Shown piece after piece: positions 6,163 through 12,906 of a stretch of DNA of 13,449 bases. The stretch spans positions 1-13,449 of the forward strand of contig CAKUCT010000030.1 of assembly GCA_934643765.1 (NCBI GenBank). Direction: 5' to 3'. The translations under genes and the position numbers were made by a program. Positions within the stretch are counted from its first letter, which is position 1. Each line of letters opens with the position of its first letter. Source of the DNA: an uncultured Oscillospiraceae bacterium. Its GTDB lineage: Bacteria > Bacillota > Clostridia > Oscillospirales > Oscillospiraceae. The notes beneath the pieces are model-generated. The model saw nothing but the letters and a program-made list of their open reading frames with translations. It was not told the DNA's origin and did no database searches.

Positions 6163-6882
6163 CTAAATGTGAAATACGTCGCGGCAGATACAGCCGCCAA
6201 AATAGCAAAGGGCTTTGAAACGGGAAATCGCGGTGCCGCAGGTGCGCTCGCGCCGGAGTTTGGAAAGTCCTTTCTGCGTCCACTTGCAGGCGCGGATTTC
6301 CGCGGCGCGGCACTGTCCATCAAGAAGTGCCTGCTTCATTGCGGCGAGCGAGCGTTCGCAGGAAAATTCCGTGACGCAGCCGCCGAGCTCGGAGGCGTGG
6401 TGCGCGTCAGACCCGCCGGTTCCGGGAAGCTTGGCCTGCGCGGCAAGCGCGGCCGCTTTTTCGTTTGCGCCCGGCTTCAGCATAGCGCGGGCGTTTGCCG
6501 TTTCGATGGCGTCGAACGGAAGAGAAAGTACCTCCTGCGGCGTCAGCTTCGGCGGGGCAAACGGATGGGCCAGGACGGCAAGGCCGCCGGCGTTGTGGAT
6601 GGCGTCAATCGCGCGCGCTGGCGCGGGGTATTTGCCAAGGGCGGCAAGATCAACAGGGCGGTCTAAAAACAGGCCGAGAATGTGGCCGTTATCTGAGGTA
6701 ATCTCGACACCCGGGATCAGAAGCACGTCCTGATGCTCCGGAAGTGGCGTGCAGGTGTCGTGGTTTGAAACGGTTATGGCGTCCAAGCCATGCGTGCGGG
6801 CCGCGGCGAGCAGTGCGTCAAGGCTGCTCCGGCCGTCAACGGATGCGATGGAGTGGACATGCAGATCGGCTTTGATGCTCAT
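6163..6882 (-). CDS. PHP-domain metal-dependent phosphoesterase
   Basis: A 239-residue PHP-domain hydrolase. Metal-binding motifs are complete for the family: DLHVH (D6, H8, H10), NHDT (H41), PGVEI (E60), H67, LAHPF (H106) and GGSDAHH (D159, H161). PHP enzymes hydrolyse phosphoester bonds in nucleotides, nucleic acids or small phosphorylated molecules; which of these applies cannot be told here. The last 40 residues are Cys-rich (C191, C199, C215, C226, C231, C233) and lie beyond the core fold. The frame continues upstream to 7314, but the ATG at 6882 overlaps the ATP-grasp stop as ATGA, is preceded by GGGGAGG and starts at the motif-bearing MSIKADLHVH, so it is preferred. The operon position implies work on a product of the ATP-grasp enzyme or on cell-envelope chemistry, but this is inference. 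Confidence 0.9.
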   Translation of the reverse strand: MSIKADLHVHSIASVDGRSSLDALLAAARTHGLDAITVSNHDTCTPLPEHQDVLLIPGVEITSDNGHILGLFLDRPVDLAALGKYPAPARAIDAIHNAGGLAVLAHPFAPPKLTPQEVLSLPFDAIETANARAMLKPGANEKAAALAAQAKLPGTGGSDAHHASELGGCVTEFSCERSLAAMKQALLDGQCRAAEIRACKWTQKGLSKLRRERTCGTAISRFKALCYFGGCICRDVFHI

Positions 6883-8033
6883 TTGCGCCCTCCCCGATGA
6901 AACAGTCCCCGGAAATAGGACCGGGCCGGGCCGGGGTCGCCGGGGGAGGCCAGGCCGTTTTTGACCGCCGGGTCCAGAAAATCCTTCAGAACGGAAAGAA
7001 AAGTGCCGGGGCGGCCTGCTTTCAGATAGCCAAGTCCCGCGGCAAAATCCGAGGGATAATAGACCATCCGGCAGGGCTTTGGAGCCTGCGCAACCGGCAG
7101 CGGAAGCCCGGCTGCCAGACAGAACCAGGCGTAGGAAAAATCGCTTCCCGATACATGCGTGAGCGGGTACGTGCCCCAGACGCGCGGGTTGATTTCCAAC
7201 AGGCGGGGCGCGCCGTCCGCGCCGCATTTGAATTCCAGCATCGCAGGGCCGGTGAAGCCGGACTCGCGGATGATGGGCCCGGCGCAGCGCAGCAGCGCCG
7301 GGTAATCCACGCAAGCGCAGCAGCTCGATGGGCCGCCGGAGACCGGATACTCGCGCAGCCGGTGATGGCAGATGCTGCGGACGATCTTCCCGTGATCGGC
7401 CAGGACCGAACAGCCGTAGGCTTCGCCCGGCAGATATTCCTGCACAACGGGCGCTTCATGCGTCAGCGCGGAAAAATGCGCATAGGCGGTCTGAAGCTCG
7501 TCTTTGGTGCGGCAGATGCGGTACCGCTTTGCCGCGGGGAGGCCAAATTTTTCGCCGCACAGCGGCTTTACAACGCACGGCAGCGTGACGCGCGCAAAAA
7601 ACGCAGCATCTGCTTCGCCCGGTTCTTTGCAGAAGTCCGCGGGGACCGGCACAGAAAGCTGCCGGGCCAGCCTGGAAACGGCAGCCTTGTCGTTCAGAAG
7701 GTTCAGCTGCGCGGGGGTTGCTGCGGCAAAGCCGCAGACTGCAGAAAAGCGCTCTGCATGTTCTGAGACCAGCGCGAGCGTCGCCGCACCAACTGGGAGC
7801 AGCGCGGGCTTTTCGCCGTCTTCAGCGGAAACCGCCCGGCAGAGCGACAAAAGCGCGTTTTCGTAGCCACTCTCCGGCAGCACGGCGCGTCGCGCGGCAA
7901 ATTTGCTCGCAAAGCCGACCGGATTCGGATGCGTATCTTTTTCGCAGACGACGACGCGGACGCCGCGCGCGGCCAGGTCACGGATGATTGCGACGGACAT
8001 GCGGTAGTGCACGTCGGTTACGATGGCGGTCAT
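6879..8033 (-). CDS. ATP-grasp domain protein (carboxylate-amine ligase-like)
   Basis: A 384-residue ATP-grasp enzyme, which would join a carboxylate to an amine or thiol through an acylphosphate. An N-terminal Rossmann-like pre-ATP-grasp domain (1-110) begins MTAIVTDVHYRMSVAIIRDL. NDK (114-116) leads into the ATP-binding domain, with a nucleotide-binding Lys in CVVKP (K156), a glycine-containing loop VQEYLPGEAYG, an acidic metal ligand in MLEFK (E267) and the metal-binding LEINPRVWGTYP (E280, N282). The C-terminal part is unlike the textbook families. It resembles CarB-like and PylC-like stand-alone ATP-grasp proteins, but I cannot name the substrate. It is the first gene of the four-gene operon, with AAGGAGG five bases before the ATG and a good promoter upstream. 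Confidence 0.88.
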   Translation of the reverse strand: MTAIVTDVHYRMSVAIIRDLAARGVRVVVCEKDTHPNPVGFASKFAARRAVLPESGYENALLSLCRAVSAEDGEKPALLPVGAATLALVSEHAERFSAVCGFAAATPAQLNLLNDKAAVSRLARQLSVPVPADFCKEPGEADAAFFARVTLPCVVKPLCGEKFGLPAAKRYRICRTKDELQTAYAHFSALTHEAPVVQEYLPGEAYGCSVLADHGKIVRSICHHRLREYPVSGGPSSCCACVDYPALLRCAGPIIRESGFTGPAMLEFKCGADGAPRLLEINPRVWGTYPLTHVSGSDFSYAWFCLAAGLPLPVAQAPKPCRMVYYPSDFAAGLGYLKAGRPGTFLSVLKDFLDPAVKNGLASPGDPGPARSYFRGLFHRGGRK

Positions 8034-8065
8034 GGCGTCCTCCTTACAAAGAATAAGATATGCTT

Positions 8066-8093
8066 ATTATACCGGTTTTCCCGGAAATTGCAA
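8066..8093 (-). promoter_or_regulatory. Promoter of the ATP-grasp/PHP/deacetylase/LUD operon
   Basis: On the minus strand TTGCAA (8093-8088) is followed after 16 bases by a consensus TATAAT (8071-8066). Transcription would start near 8059, leaving a leader of about 25 bases before the ATG at 8033. No operator or riboswitch is visible in so short a leader. Confidence 0.75.
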
Positions 8094-8134
8094 CAAAGCC
8101 CGCGCCGGGACAGAATTTTTCAGGAAGCAAACAG

Positions 8135-8157
8135 CGGGCCGGTCCCAGACCGGCCCG
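8135..8157 (-). terminator. Terminator hairpin after the small export-protein gene
   Basis: A perfect 10-bp GC-rich stem, CGGGCCGGTC with GACCGGCCCG around a CCA loop, lies nine bases beyond the stop codon at 8166. The following minus-strand sequence is only moderately T-rich (CTGTTTGCTTCCTG), so it may be an inefficient terminator. Confidence 0.65.
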
Positions 8158-8165
8158 AGCGCATG

Positions 8166-8630
8166 TTAAAGCCCTGCGATGTGGATGATGCCCTTGCAGA
8201 CAAGCGCGACGATGGCGCACGAGGTGCAAACGCCCGCGAAGATGGCGGGAAGGGCGTGGGAAAGACGCCTGCCCAGCAGCGCGGAGACCAGCGCGCCGGT
8301 CCACGCACCGGTTCCCGGCAGGGGAATGGCGACGAACAGATACAGCCCCAGCAGCTCCGAGCGCTTGATGCGCGCGGATTTGGCGTGTCCCCGCCGCTCC
8401 AGCCAATCGGCGGCGCGCTGAAGACGGCCGCCGCGGCGGTGCATCCAGGATAAAATCCGGCGCAGAAACAAGATCACAAACGGCACCGGCAGCATATTGG
8501 CAAGAATGCAGGCCGGGTACAAAAGCGCCTGCGGGATATCGTGCGCCAGACCAAAGGGAACGGCGCCGCGCAGCTCGCTGACAGGGGCCATGGCCAGAAG
8601 CAGCGTAAAAAGAAAGGCTCGGAGCGTCAT
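8166..8630 (-). CDS. Small multidrug-export family membrane protein (COG2426-like)
   Basis: A 154-residue polytopic membrane protein matching the small multi-drug export family. Three or four hydrophobic segments are visible: residues 3-26, containing the family-typical APVSELRGAVPFGLA; about 35-56 (PACILANMLPVPFVILFL); about 94-118, with the conserved IPLPGTGAWTGA; and 125-151. A basic cytoplasmic loop (RRILSWMHRRGGRLQRAADW) lies between the second and third. Despite the family name, no transport substrate is established for most members. The start is ambiguous: the ATG at 8630 sits 12 bases from AAGGA, whereas an in-frame TTG at 8639 sits only about three bases from it; I prefer the ATG. 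The gene follows the hydrolase gene by 26 bases and is probably cotranscribed with it. Confidence 0.86.
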   Translation of the reverse strand: MTLRAFLFTLLLAMAPVSELRGAVPFGLAHDIPQALLYPACILANMLPVPFVILFLRRILSWMHRRGGRLQRAADWLERRGHAKSARIKRSELLGLYLFVAIPLPGTGAWTGALVSALLGRRLSHALPAIFAGVCTSCAIVALVCKGIIHIAGL

Positions 8631-8656
8631 AGGTTTCAAAATTCCTTTATCGTGGA

Positions 8657-9829
8657 TTATTCTGCGCGGCTGTGCGTCTCCAGATAGCCGCTGACGGCCT
8701 CAATGAAGCGATTTTCGCGCAGGCGCGAGATACCGAATTCCTCAAGAACCGACTGCGCGCCGGACTTTACAAGCAGCTGCACCGTATCAGACAGCGCCTT
8801 GCGCGTGGGCTTATCGAGCTTCCGCACGGCCTTGAACATGGCGGTGGCGGTCTTGATGCCGCCCTCTTTGAGATCGGTGAGCGTGCTCGCGTCGGTGCAT
8901 GTCAGAAGGTCAAACAGCGTGTCAATGAACGCGACGCGCTGATCGTTGTCGAGTTTCTGCAAAAAGGTCCGGAGCGTCTGGTCCATGATCCGGCCGCCCT
9001 CGGTCAGATCATGCAGGTGCTCAAAGTGTGTGCCCTGCACCTGCCAGGAAAAGCCGTCGTGCTGCATAAGGCCAACCTGCGTGCTGCGCACAACCTGATA
9101 TGTTTCTTCGTGCTCCAGAAGCATGCCGACCACGGACGACTCCGGCAACAGCGTCGTGATTCTATCTGCCACGCGCTTGTGCTCCGGAAGCGGCAGAAGC
9201 GAGGTATAGAAGCCGGGGCCGTCGTTATTATAGACGGCGAGAATCTGCTTCTGCACGGCTTCCGGACAGAAAACAGAGGCGTAGACGGCAAGGTTTCCGC
9301 CCTTGGAGTGCCCGCCGACGCGCAGCGGCAGGAAGGGGAAAGCAGTGGCTGCCTGGCGCAGATATTCTGCGGCCTGCGTCTGCGCGGGGATTTCCGGCGT
9401 AAAGGCCATGTTGAAATCCTCTTTCCAGCCGACAATGGTGTCGTCCGTGCCGCGGAAGGCGACATAGGCCGTCTTGTCGGGCAGCAGGATGGTCATGGCG
9501 GAAAACTGCGTTTCCGTATTCTCGTCGATGCGGTTGACATAGCCGAGCAGGCGAATTTCAGAAAAGCGGGCGGTCCCGGCGGCCCTTTGCACCAGCACCG
9601 GAATCTGGTCCGGAACAAGGACGCCCATGTCCGTCGTTGGGTGCGCGGCAAAGTAAGCCCCGGCTGCCTGTGCCAGGGTCACTCCCTGCGCGGAAAAGCC
9701 CTGCGGAACAAAACCGGACAGATCCAGATAGCACAGCTCCGCCAGAATCAGATTATCCACTTCGTTGAACGCGCGCTCAGCGAAGCGCAGATCGCCGCGC
9801 CAGTCCAGATAGTCCAGAATGTTTGCCAT
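8657..9829 (-). CDS. DUF2974 (Mbeg1-like) alpha/beta hydrolase
   Basis: A 390-residue protein with the DUF2974/Mbeg1-like lipase fold. Key elements are AYVAFRGTDDTIVGWKEDF (121-139), a lipase-like oxyanion region, the nucleophile elbow GHSKGGN with S175, and YNNDGPGF with a candidate acid D203. A candidate His lies in THFEHLHDL further on. The C-terminal third (about 285-390) is helical and shows no catalytic motif. Substrates of this family are not known; lipid or ester hydrolysis is inferred from the fold. The frame is open upstream to 9952, but the ATG at 9829 has AAGGAGG seven bases before it, and the family-typical MANILDYLDWRGDL begins there. It forms a pair with the small export-family gene. 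Confidence 0.88.
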   Translation of the reverse strand: MANILDYLDWRGDLRFAERAFNEVDNLILAELCYLDLSGFVPQGFSAQGVTLAQAAGAYFAAHPTTDMGVLVPDQIPVLVQRAAGTARFSEIRLLGYVNRIDENTETQFSAMTILLPDKTAYVAFRGTDDTIVGWKEDFNMAFTPEIPAQTQAAEYLRQAATAFPFLPLRVGGHSKGGNLAVYASVFCPEAVQKQILAVYNNDGPGFYTSLLPLPEHKRVADRITTLLPESSVVGMLLEHEETYQVVRSTQVGLMQHDGFSWQVQGTHFEHLHDLTEGGRIMDQTLRTFLQKLDNDQRVAFIDTLFDLLTCTDASTLTDLKEGGIKTATAMFKAVRKLDKPTRKALSDTVQLLVKSGAQSVLEEFGISRLRENRFIEAVSGYLETHSRAE

Positions 9830-9859
9830 GCCGGGGCCTCCTTGTATGGATGTACCTCT

Positions 9860-9888
9860 ATCATACACGCTTTTGCGCGCGGCCACAA
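9860..9888 (-). promoter_or_regulatory. Promoter of the DUF2974 hydrolase gene pair
   Basis: On the minus strand TTGTGG (9888-9883) and TATGAT (9865-9860) are separated by 17 bases. The predicted start, near 9853, leaves a leader of about 24 bases that contains the AAGGAGG ribosome binding site. Confidence 0.6.
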
Positions 9889-9961
9889 GGAAAAAGAAGC
9901 TTAAGAATTTCTGAATAAATCCGGGGCACCGGCGGGCAGAATATTTCAACATATAAACCTA

Positions 9962-9990
9962 TTGACTAAGTAGGGTAATTGTGATATGGT
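9962..9990 (+). promoter_or_regulatory. Promoter of the NifS/NifU operon with an IscR-like sequence
   Basis: TTGACT (9962-9967) and TATGGT (9985-9990) are 17 bases apart, and TGA precedes the -10. The sequence GACTAAGTAGGGTA (9964-9977), covering the -35 and the spacer, resembles from memory the GACT...AGT-RGGTA half-sites of IscR-type Rrf2 repressors. The operator reading is a guess from resemblance; the promoter itself is well formed. Confidence 0.65.
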
Positions 9991-10029
9991 ATGAACAACA
10001 AGAGGCAAGATATAGAAAGGAGCCTGATC

Positions 10030-11217
10030 ATGAAGATTTATGCAGATAATGCCGCAACGACCAAGATGAGCGGCACGGCGCTTGAAGCAATGCTTCCTTA
10101 TATGACAGAACACTACGGGAACCCCTCAAGCCTTTACACCATCGGCCAGGAGGCCAAAGAGGCGCTGGAGGGCGCGCGGCAGACGGTTGCGTCCTGTCTT
10201 GGGGCGCAGGCGCGCGAGATTTATTTCACATCCGGCGGCAGTGAGGCCGACAACCAGGCCATCCGTTCGGCGGCGATCATCGGCGCGAAGAAGGGCAAAA
10301 AGCACATCATCTCGACGAAGTTTGAGCACCACGCGGTGCTGCATACGCTTGCAAAGCTGGAAAAAGAGGGCTTTGAGGTGACGATGCTGGATGTGTATGA
10401 AAACGGCCTGGTGACCGCGCAGCAGGTGGCAGACGCCATCCGCGAGGATACGTGCCTGGTGACGATCATGTTCGCCAACAATGAGATCGGCACCGTGCAG
10501 CCCATTGCCGAAATCGGCAAGGTCTGCCATGAAAAGGGCGTTTTGTTCCACACCGACGCGGTGCAGGCGGCGGGCCATCTGGCCATCGACGTTTCCAGCA
10601 TGAACATCGACATGCTTTCGCTTTCCGGCCACAAGTTCGATGGCCCGAAGGGCGTGGGCGCGCTGTACGCGCGGCGCGGCATCATTCTGAGCAATATCAT
10701 CGAAGGCGGCGCGCAGGAGCGCGGCAAGCGCGCGGGCACAGAAAACGTTCCCGGTATCGTCGGCATGGCGGCGGCGCTCAAAGAGGCGTGCGACCACCTG
10801 GAGGAGAACCAGAAGAAGGTCTCGCAGCTGCGCGACCGGCTGATTGAGGGTCTGTCCCAGATTCCGCACTGCGCGCTCAACGGCGCAGCCAGCCCGCGCC
10901 TGCCCGGCAATGTGAACTTCTGCTTTGAGGGCATTGAGGGCGAGAGCCTGCTGCTGCTTCTCGACGCGAAGGGCATCAGCGCTTCGTCCGGCTCGGCCTG
11001 CACGTCGGGATCTCTCGACCCCAGCCACGTGCTGCTGGCCATCGGCCGACCCCACGAGGTGGCCCACGGCTCGCTTCGTCTGACGCTCTGCGAAGAGAAC
11101 ACGATGGAAGAGGTGGAATATATGCTGCAGCAGATTCCGCAGGTTGTGACGTATCTTCGCAATATGTCGCCGGTGTGGAAGGAACTTGAGCGCGGCGAAA
11201 AGAAATTTATGCTGTAA
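10030..11217 (+). CDS. nifS: Cysteine desulfurase (NifS/IscS family)
   Basis: A 395-residue PLP-dependent cysteine desulfurase that removes sulfur from L-cysteine and passes the persulfide to the Fe-S scaffold encoded next. The PLP-facing H101 in FEHHAV, D176 and Q179 in HTDAVQAAGH, and the Schiff-base lysine K202 in SLSGHKFDGPKG are all present. The active-site Cys is C324 in SSGSACTSGSLDPSHVL, on the long mobile loop typical of class I enzymes. An upstream in-frame ATG at 9991 directly follows the -10 hexamer and lacks a leader; the ATG at 10030 has AAAGGAG seven bases before it and begins MKIYADNAATTK, as the family does. The scaffold gene starts 17 bases after its stop. Confidence 0.97.
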   Translation: MKIYADNAATTKMSGTALEAMLPYMTEHYGNPSSLYTIGQEAKEALEGARQTVASCLGAQAREIYFTSGGSEADNQAIRSAAIIGAKKGKKHIISTKFEHHAVLHTLAKLEKEGFEVTMLDVYENGLVTAQQVADAIREDTCLVTIMFANNEIGTVQPIAEIGKVCHEKGVLFHTDAVQAAGHLAIDVSSMNIDMLSLSGHKFDGPKGVGALYARRGIILSNIIEGGAQERGKRAGTENVPGIVGMAAALKEACDHLEENQKKVSQLRDRLIEGLSQIPHCALNGAASPRLPGNVNFCFEGIEGESLLLLLDAKGISASSGSACTSGSLDPSHVLLAIGRPHEVAHGSLRLTLCEENTMEEVEYMLQQIPQVVTYLRNMSPVWKELERGEKKFML

Positions 11218-11234
11218 GTTTGGAGGACAAGACT

Positions 11235-11669
11235 ATGGCACTTTATACAGATGTTGTGATGGATCATTTCATGAACCCGAGAAATGTGGGAAGCATTGAA
11301 AACGCAGACGGCGTCGGCGAGGTCGGCAATGCCAAATGCGGCGACATCATGAAGATGTATCTGAAAATCAAGGACAATAAAATTGAAGACGTGAAGTTTG
11401 AAACCTTCGGCTGCGGCAGCGCCATCGCTTCAAGCTCCATGGCGACCGAGATGATCAAGGGCAAGACGATCGAAGAGGCCCTGAATGTGACGAACAAGGA
11501 TGTTGTCGACGCGCTGGGCGGTCTGCCCGCGCACAAGCTGCACTGCTCGGTGCTGGCGGAAGAAGCCGTCAAATCCGCCGTCAAGGATTATTATGACAAG
11601 AACGGCATTGCCTACGACAAGAAGAAGTTCCCGGAATGCGAGAACTGCGAGTCCTGTAGAATGGTATAA
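11235..11669 (+). CDS. nifU: Fe-S cluster assembly scaffold (NifU N-terminal/IscU family)
   Basis: A 144-residue scaffold protein on which [2Fe-2S] clusters are built with sulfur from NifS. The three cluster-ligand cysteines are C35 (NAKCGD, with the conserved Asp at 37), C60 (FGCGSAIASSS) and C104 (LHCSVLAEEA). The usual hydrophobic partner-recognition LPPVK-like motif is replaced by LPAHKLHC. Beyond the fold, the protein ends in a Cys-rich tail with C135, C138 and C141 (ECENCESCRMV), not present in E. coli IscU. A TTG at 11220 is in frame, but the ATG at 11235 has GGAGG eight bases before it. It is the second gene of the operon and ends at a strong terminator. Confidence 0.96.
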   Translation: MALYTDVVMDHFMNPRNVGSIENADGVGEVGNAKCGDIMKMYLKIKDNKIEDVKFETFGCGSAIASSSMATEMIKGKTIEEALNVTNKDVVDALGGLPAHKLHCSVLAEEAVKSAVKDYYDKNGIAYDKKKFPECENCESCRMV

Positions 11670-11679
11670 AAGAAAAAGC

Positions 11680-11718
11680 AACCGCCCGCGAAGCACAGCT
11701 TCGCGGGCAGTTATTTTA
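11680..11718 (+). terminator. Rho-independent terminator of the NifS/NifU operon
   Basis: An 11-bp perfect stem, GCCCGCGAAGC with GCTTCGCGGGC around ACA (11684-11708), can extend by AAC/GTT across one mismatch. It is followed by TTATTTTAT and begins 11 bases after the stop codon. Confidence 0.9.
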
Positions 11719-11719
11719 T

Positions 11720-11900
11720 CTCGCAAAGTTTCGCGTCCGCAGACGCGAAATAAAATGGAAATCCATGTTATCCGGCGGCTTTGCCGGCCGGAAACATACT
11801 TCTCAACTCGCAAGTGTGGAATTTTGCCCCTACAGGGCAAAATTATGCGCGCAGTCGAGGTGCGGCCCCCTTAATGAAAAAGCGGTTGTTTTTTCATTAA
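11720..11900. repeat. Structured intergenic element, copy B (181 bases)
   Basis: Second copy, in the same orientation as copy A. The box CTCGCAAAGTTT is at 11720-11731. H1 pairs TTTCGCGTC with GACGCGAAA (11729-11750). The mini-hairpin ATGG-AAAT-CCAT is at 11755-11766. H2 is TCCGGC-GGC-TTT-GCC-G-GCCGGA (11771-11792). H3 pairs ACTT with AAGT at 11798-11815. H4 pairs AATTTTGCCC with GGGCAAAATT (11820-11844). The GC-rich box (ATGCGCGCAGTCGAGG...) is at 11845-11870. H5 pairs TTAATGAAAAA with TTTTTCATTAA (11871-11900). The carbamate kinase stop codon (11899-11897) lies inside H5. It occupies the space between the NifU terminator and the convergent carbamate kinase gene. Confidence 0.8.
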
Positions 11901-12835
11901 AGTGAAATTGTTGTGCCGGTCTTGCCCGCAATGCCATCCTTTGCTTTTTCCAGAAGCGTGATGAGCGCGGTGCGGCCCGGCTTGGACTCGGCGAACTTGA
12001 CAGCGGCCTCAACCTTCGGCAGCATCGAGCCGGGGGCGAACTGCTTTTCGGCAATGTACTTGCGCGCCTCGTCGGGGGTCAGATGATCCAGACCCTTCTG
12101 GTCTGGCTTGCCGAAGTTGATGGCGACCTTTTCAACAGCCGTCAGGATGATCAGCATGTCGGCGTCCAGCTGCTCTGCCATGCACTCGGAGGCAAAGTCC
12201 TTGTCGATGACAGCGGGCACACCCTTGAGGTGGTACTGATCTTCCCAGATGACGGGAATACCGCCGCCGCCGGCAGCGATGACGGCGTGATTGGCATTCA
12301 TCAGGGCCTTGACCGTGGCAATCTCAACAATTTCCACCGGCTTCGGACTCGCGACGACCTGGCGCCAGCCGCGGCCGGCGTCTTCTGCAACATCAATGCC
12401 CTTTTCCGCGGCCAGTTTTTTTGCCTCTTCTTCGGTCATAAACGCGCCGATGGGCTTGGTCGGATGCTGGAAGGCGGGATCCTTCGGGTCGACGGCAACC
12501 TGCGTCAGGACGGTTGCGCAGTGCTTGTGAAGACCGCGGCGGTCAAGCTCTTCGCCGATCATATTCTGCAGATCGTAGCCAATGTAGCCCTGGCTCATGG
12601 CGACACAGACGGAAAGCGGCATGATATCGCTCTTGGCCTGCTGCTTGTGATAGGCGGCAAAGGCGTTCTGGATCATACCGACCTGCGGGCCGTTACCATG
12701 CGCGATGACAACCTCGTGACCGTCTTCAATGAGATCTGCAATGGCCTTCGCGGTGACTTTGACTGCGTCCATCTGTTCATGGAGGTTTTTGCCCAGGGCA
12801 TTGCCGCCCAGGGCGATGACAATTCTTTTACCCAT
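11897..12835 (-). CDS. arcC: Carbamate kinase
   Basis: A 312-residue amino-acid-kinase-fold enzyme that transfers the phosphate of carbamoyl phosphate to ADP, making ATP, carbamate and then ammonia and CO2. Family signatures include IVIALGGNALGKN at the N-terminus, IAHGNGPQVGMI, MSQGYIGYDLQN, the central VIAAGGGGIPVI, a Lys/Asp segment VIDKDFASE, and PGSMLPKVEAA near the C-terminus. The length is normal. An in-frame TTG at 12841 is too close to the GAGG ribosome binding site (three bases); the ATG at 12835 lies nine bases away and is chosen. The carbamoyltransferase upstream on the same strand would supply carbamoyl phosphate, so the pair probably conserves energy from a nitrogen-rich substrate. 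Structured element copy C lies between the two genes. Confidence 0.96.
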   Translation of the reverse strand: MGKRIVIALGGNALGKNLHEQMDAVKVTAKAIADLIEDGHEVVIAHGNGPQVGMIQNAFAAYHKQQAKSDIMPLSVCVAMSQGYIGYDLQNMIGEELDRRGLHKHCATVLTQVAVDPKDPAFQHPTKPIGAFMTEEEAKKLAAEKGIDVAEDAGRGWRQVVASPKPVEIVEIATVKALMNANHAVIAAGGGGIPVIWEDQYHLKGVPAVIDKDFASECMAEQLDADMLIILTAVEKVAINFGKPDQKGLDHLTPDEARKYIAEKQFAPGSMLPKVEAAVKFAESKPGRTALITLLEKAKDGIAGKTGTTISL

Positions 12836-12866
12836 TTTCAAATTCCTCGTATTTTTTTAACGTAGA

Positions 12867-12891
12867 ATGGCGGGAGCAATGCTCCCGCCAT
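12867..12891. other. Hairpin in the leader of carbamate kinase
   Basis: ATGGCGGGAGCA pairs with TGCTCCCGCCAT across a single central base, giving roughly 10-11 usable pairs. It lies 31 bases upstream of the carbamate kinase start. On the minus strand it is followed after eight bases by an A-rich run (TTAAAAAAATACGAGG), not a T-run, so it is unlikely to terminate minus-strand transcription. On the plus strand it occupies the place that terminators hold to the left of copies A and B. Confidence 0.6.
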
Positions 12892-12906
12892 ATAAATGAA
12901 ATTTGC

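Noticed and set aside
6153..6323. Hydrophobic stretch (KPFAILAAVSAATYFTF) in the open frame upstream of the deacetylase, which could look like a membrane anchor.
   Set aside because: It overlaps the 3' end of the PHP gene in another frame, and the ribosome binding site favours the ATG at 6152. It is worth checking but is not supported as translated sequence.
8672..9904. Long plus-strand open frame of 410 codons opposite the DUF2974 gene.
   Set aside because: It is a shadow of a gene with GHSKGG and family-wide similarity. No motif or start signal supports it.
9991..10029. Alternative upstream ATG for the cysteine desulfurase.
   Set aside because: It immediately follows the -10 hexamer and would lie upstream of the predicted transcription start. 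The ATG at 10030 has an ideal ribosome binding site and the family N-terminus.
10126..11267. Two long minus-strand open frames opposite the cysteine desulfurase.
   Set aside because: They mirror conserved codons of NifS in other frames, and neither has a start signal or recognisable domain.
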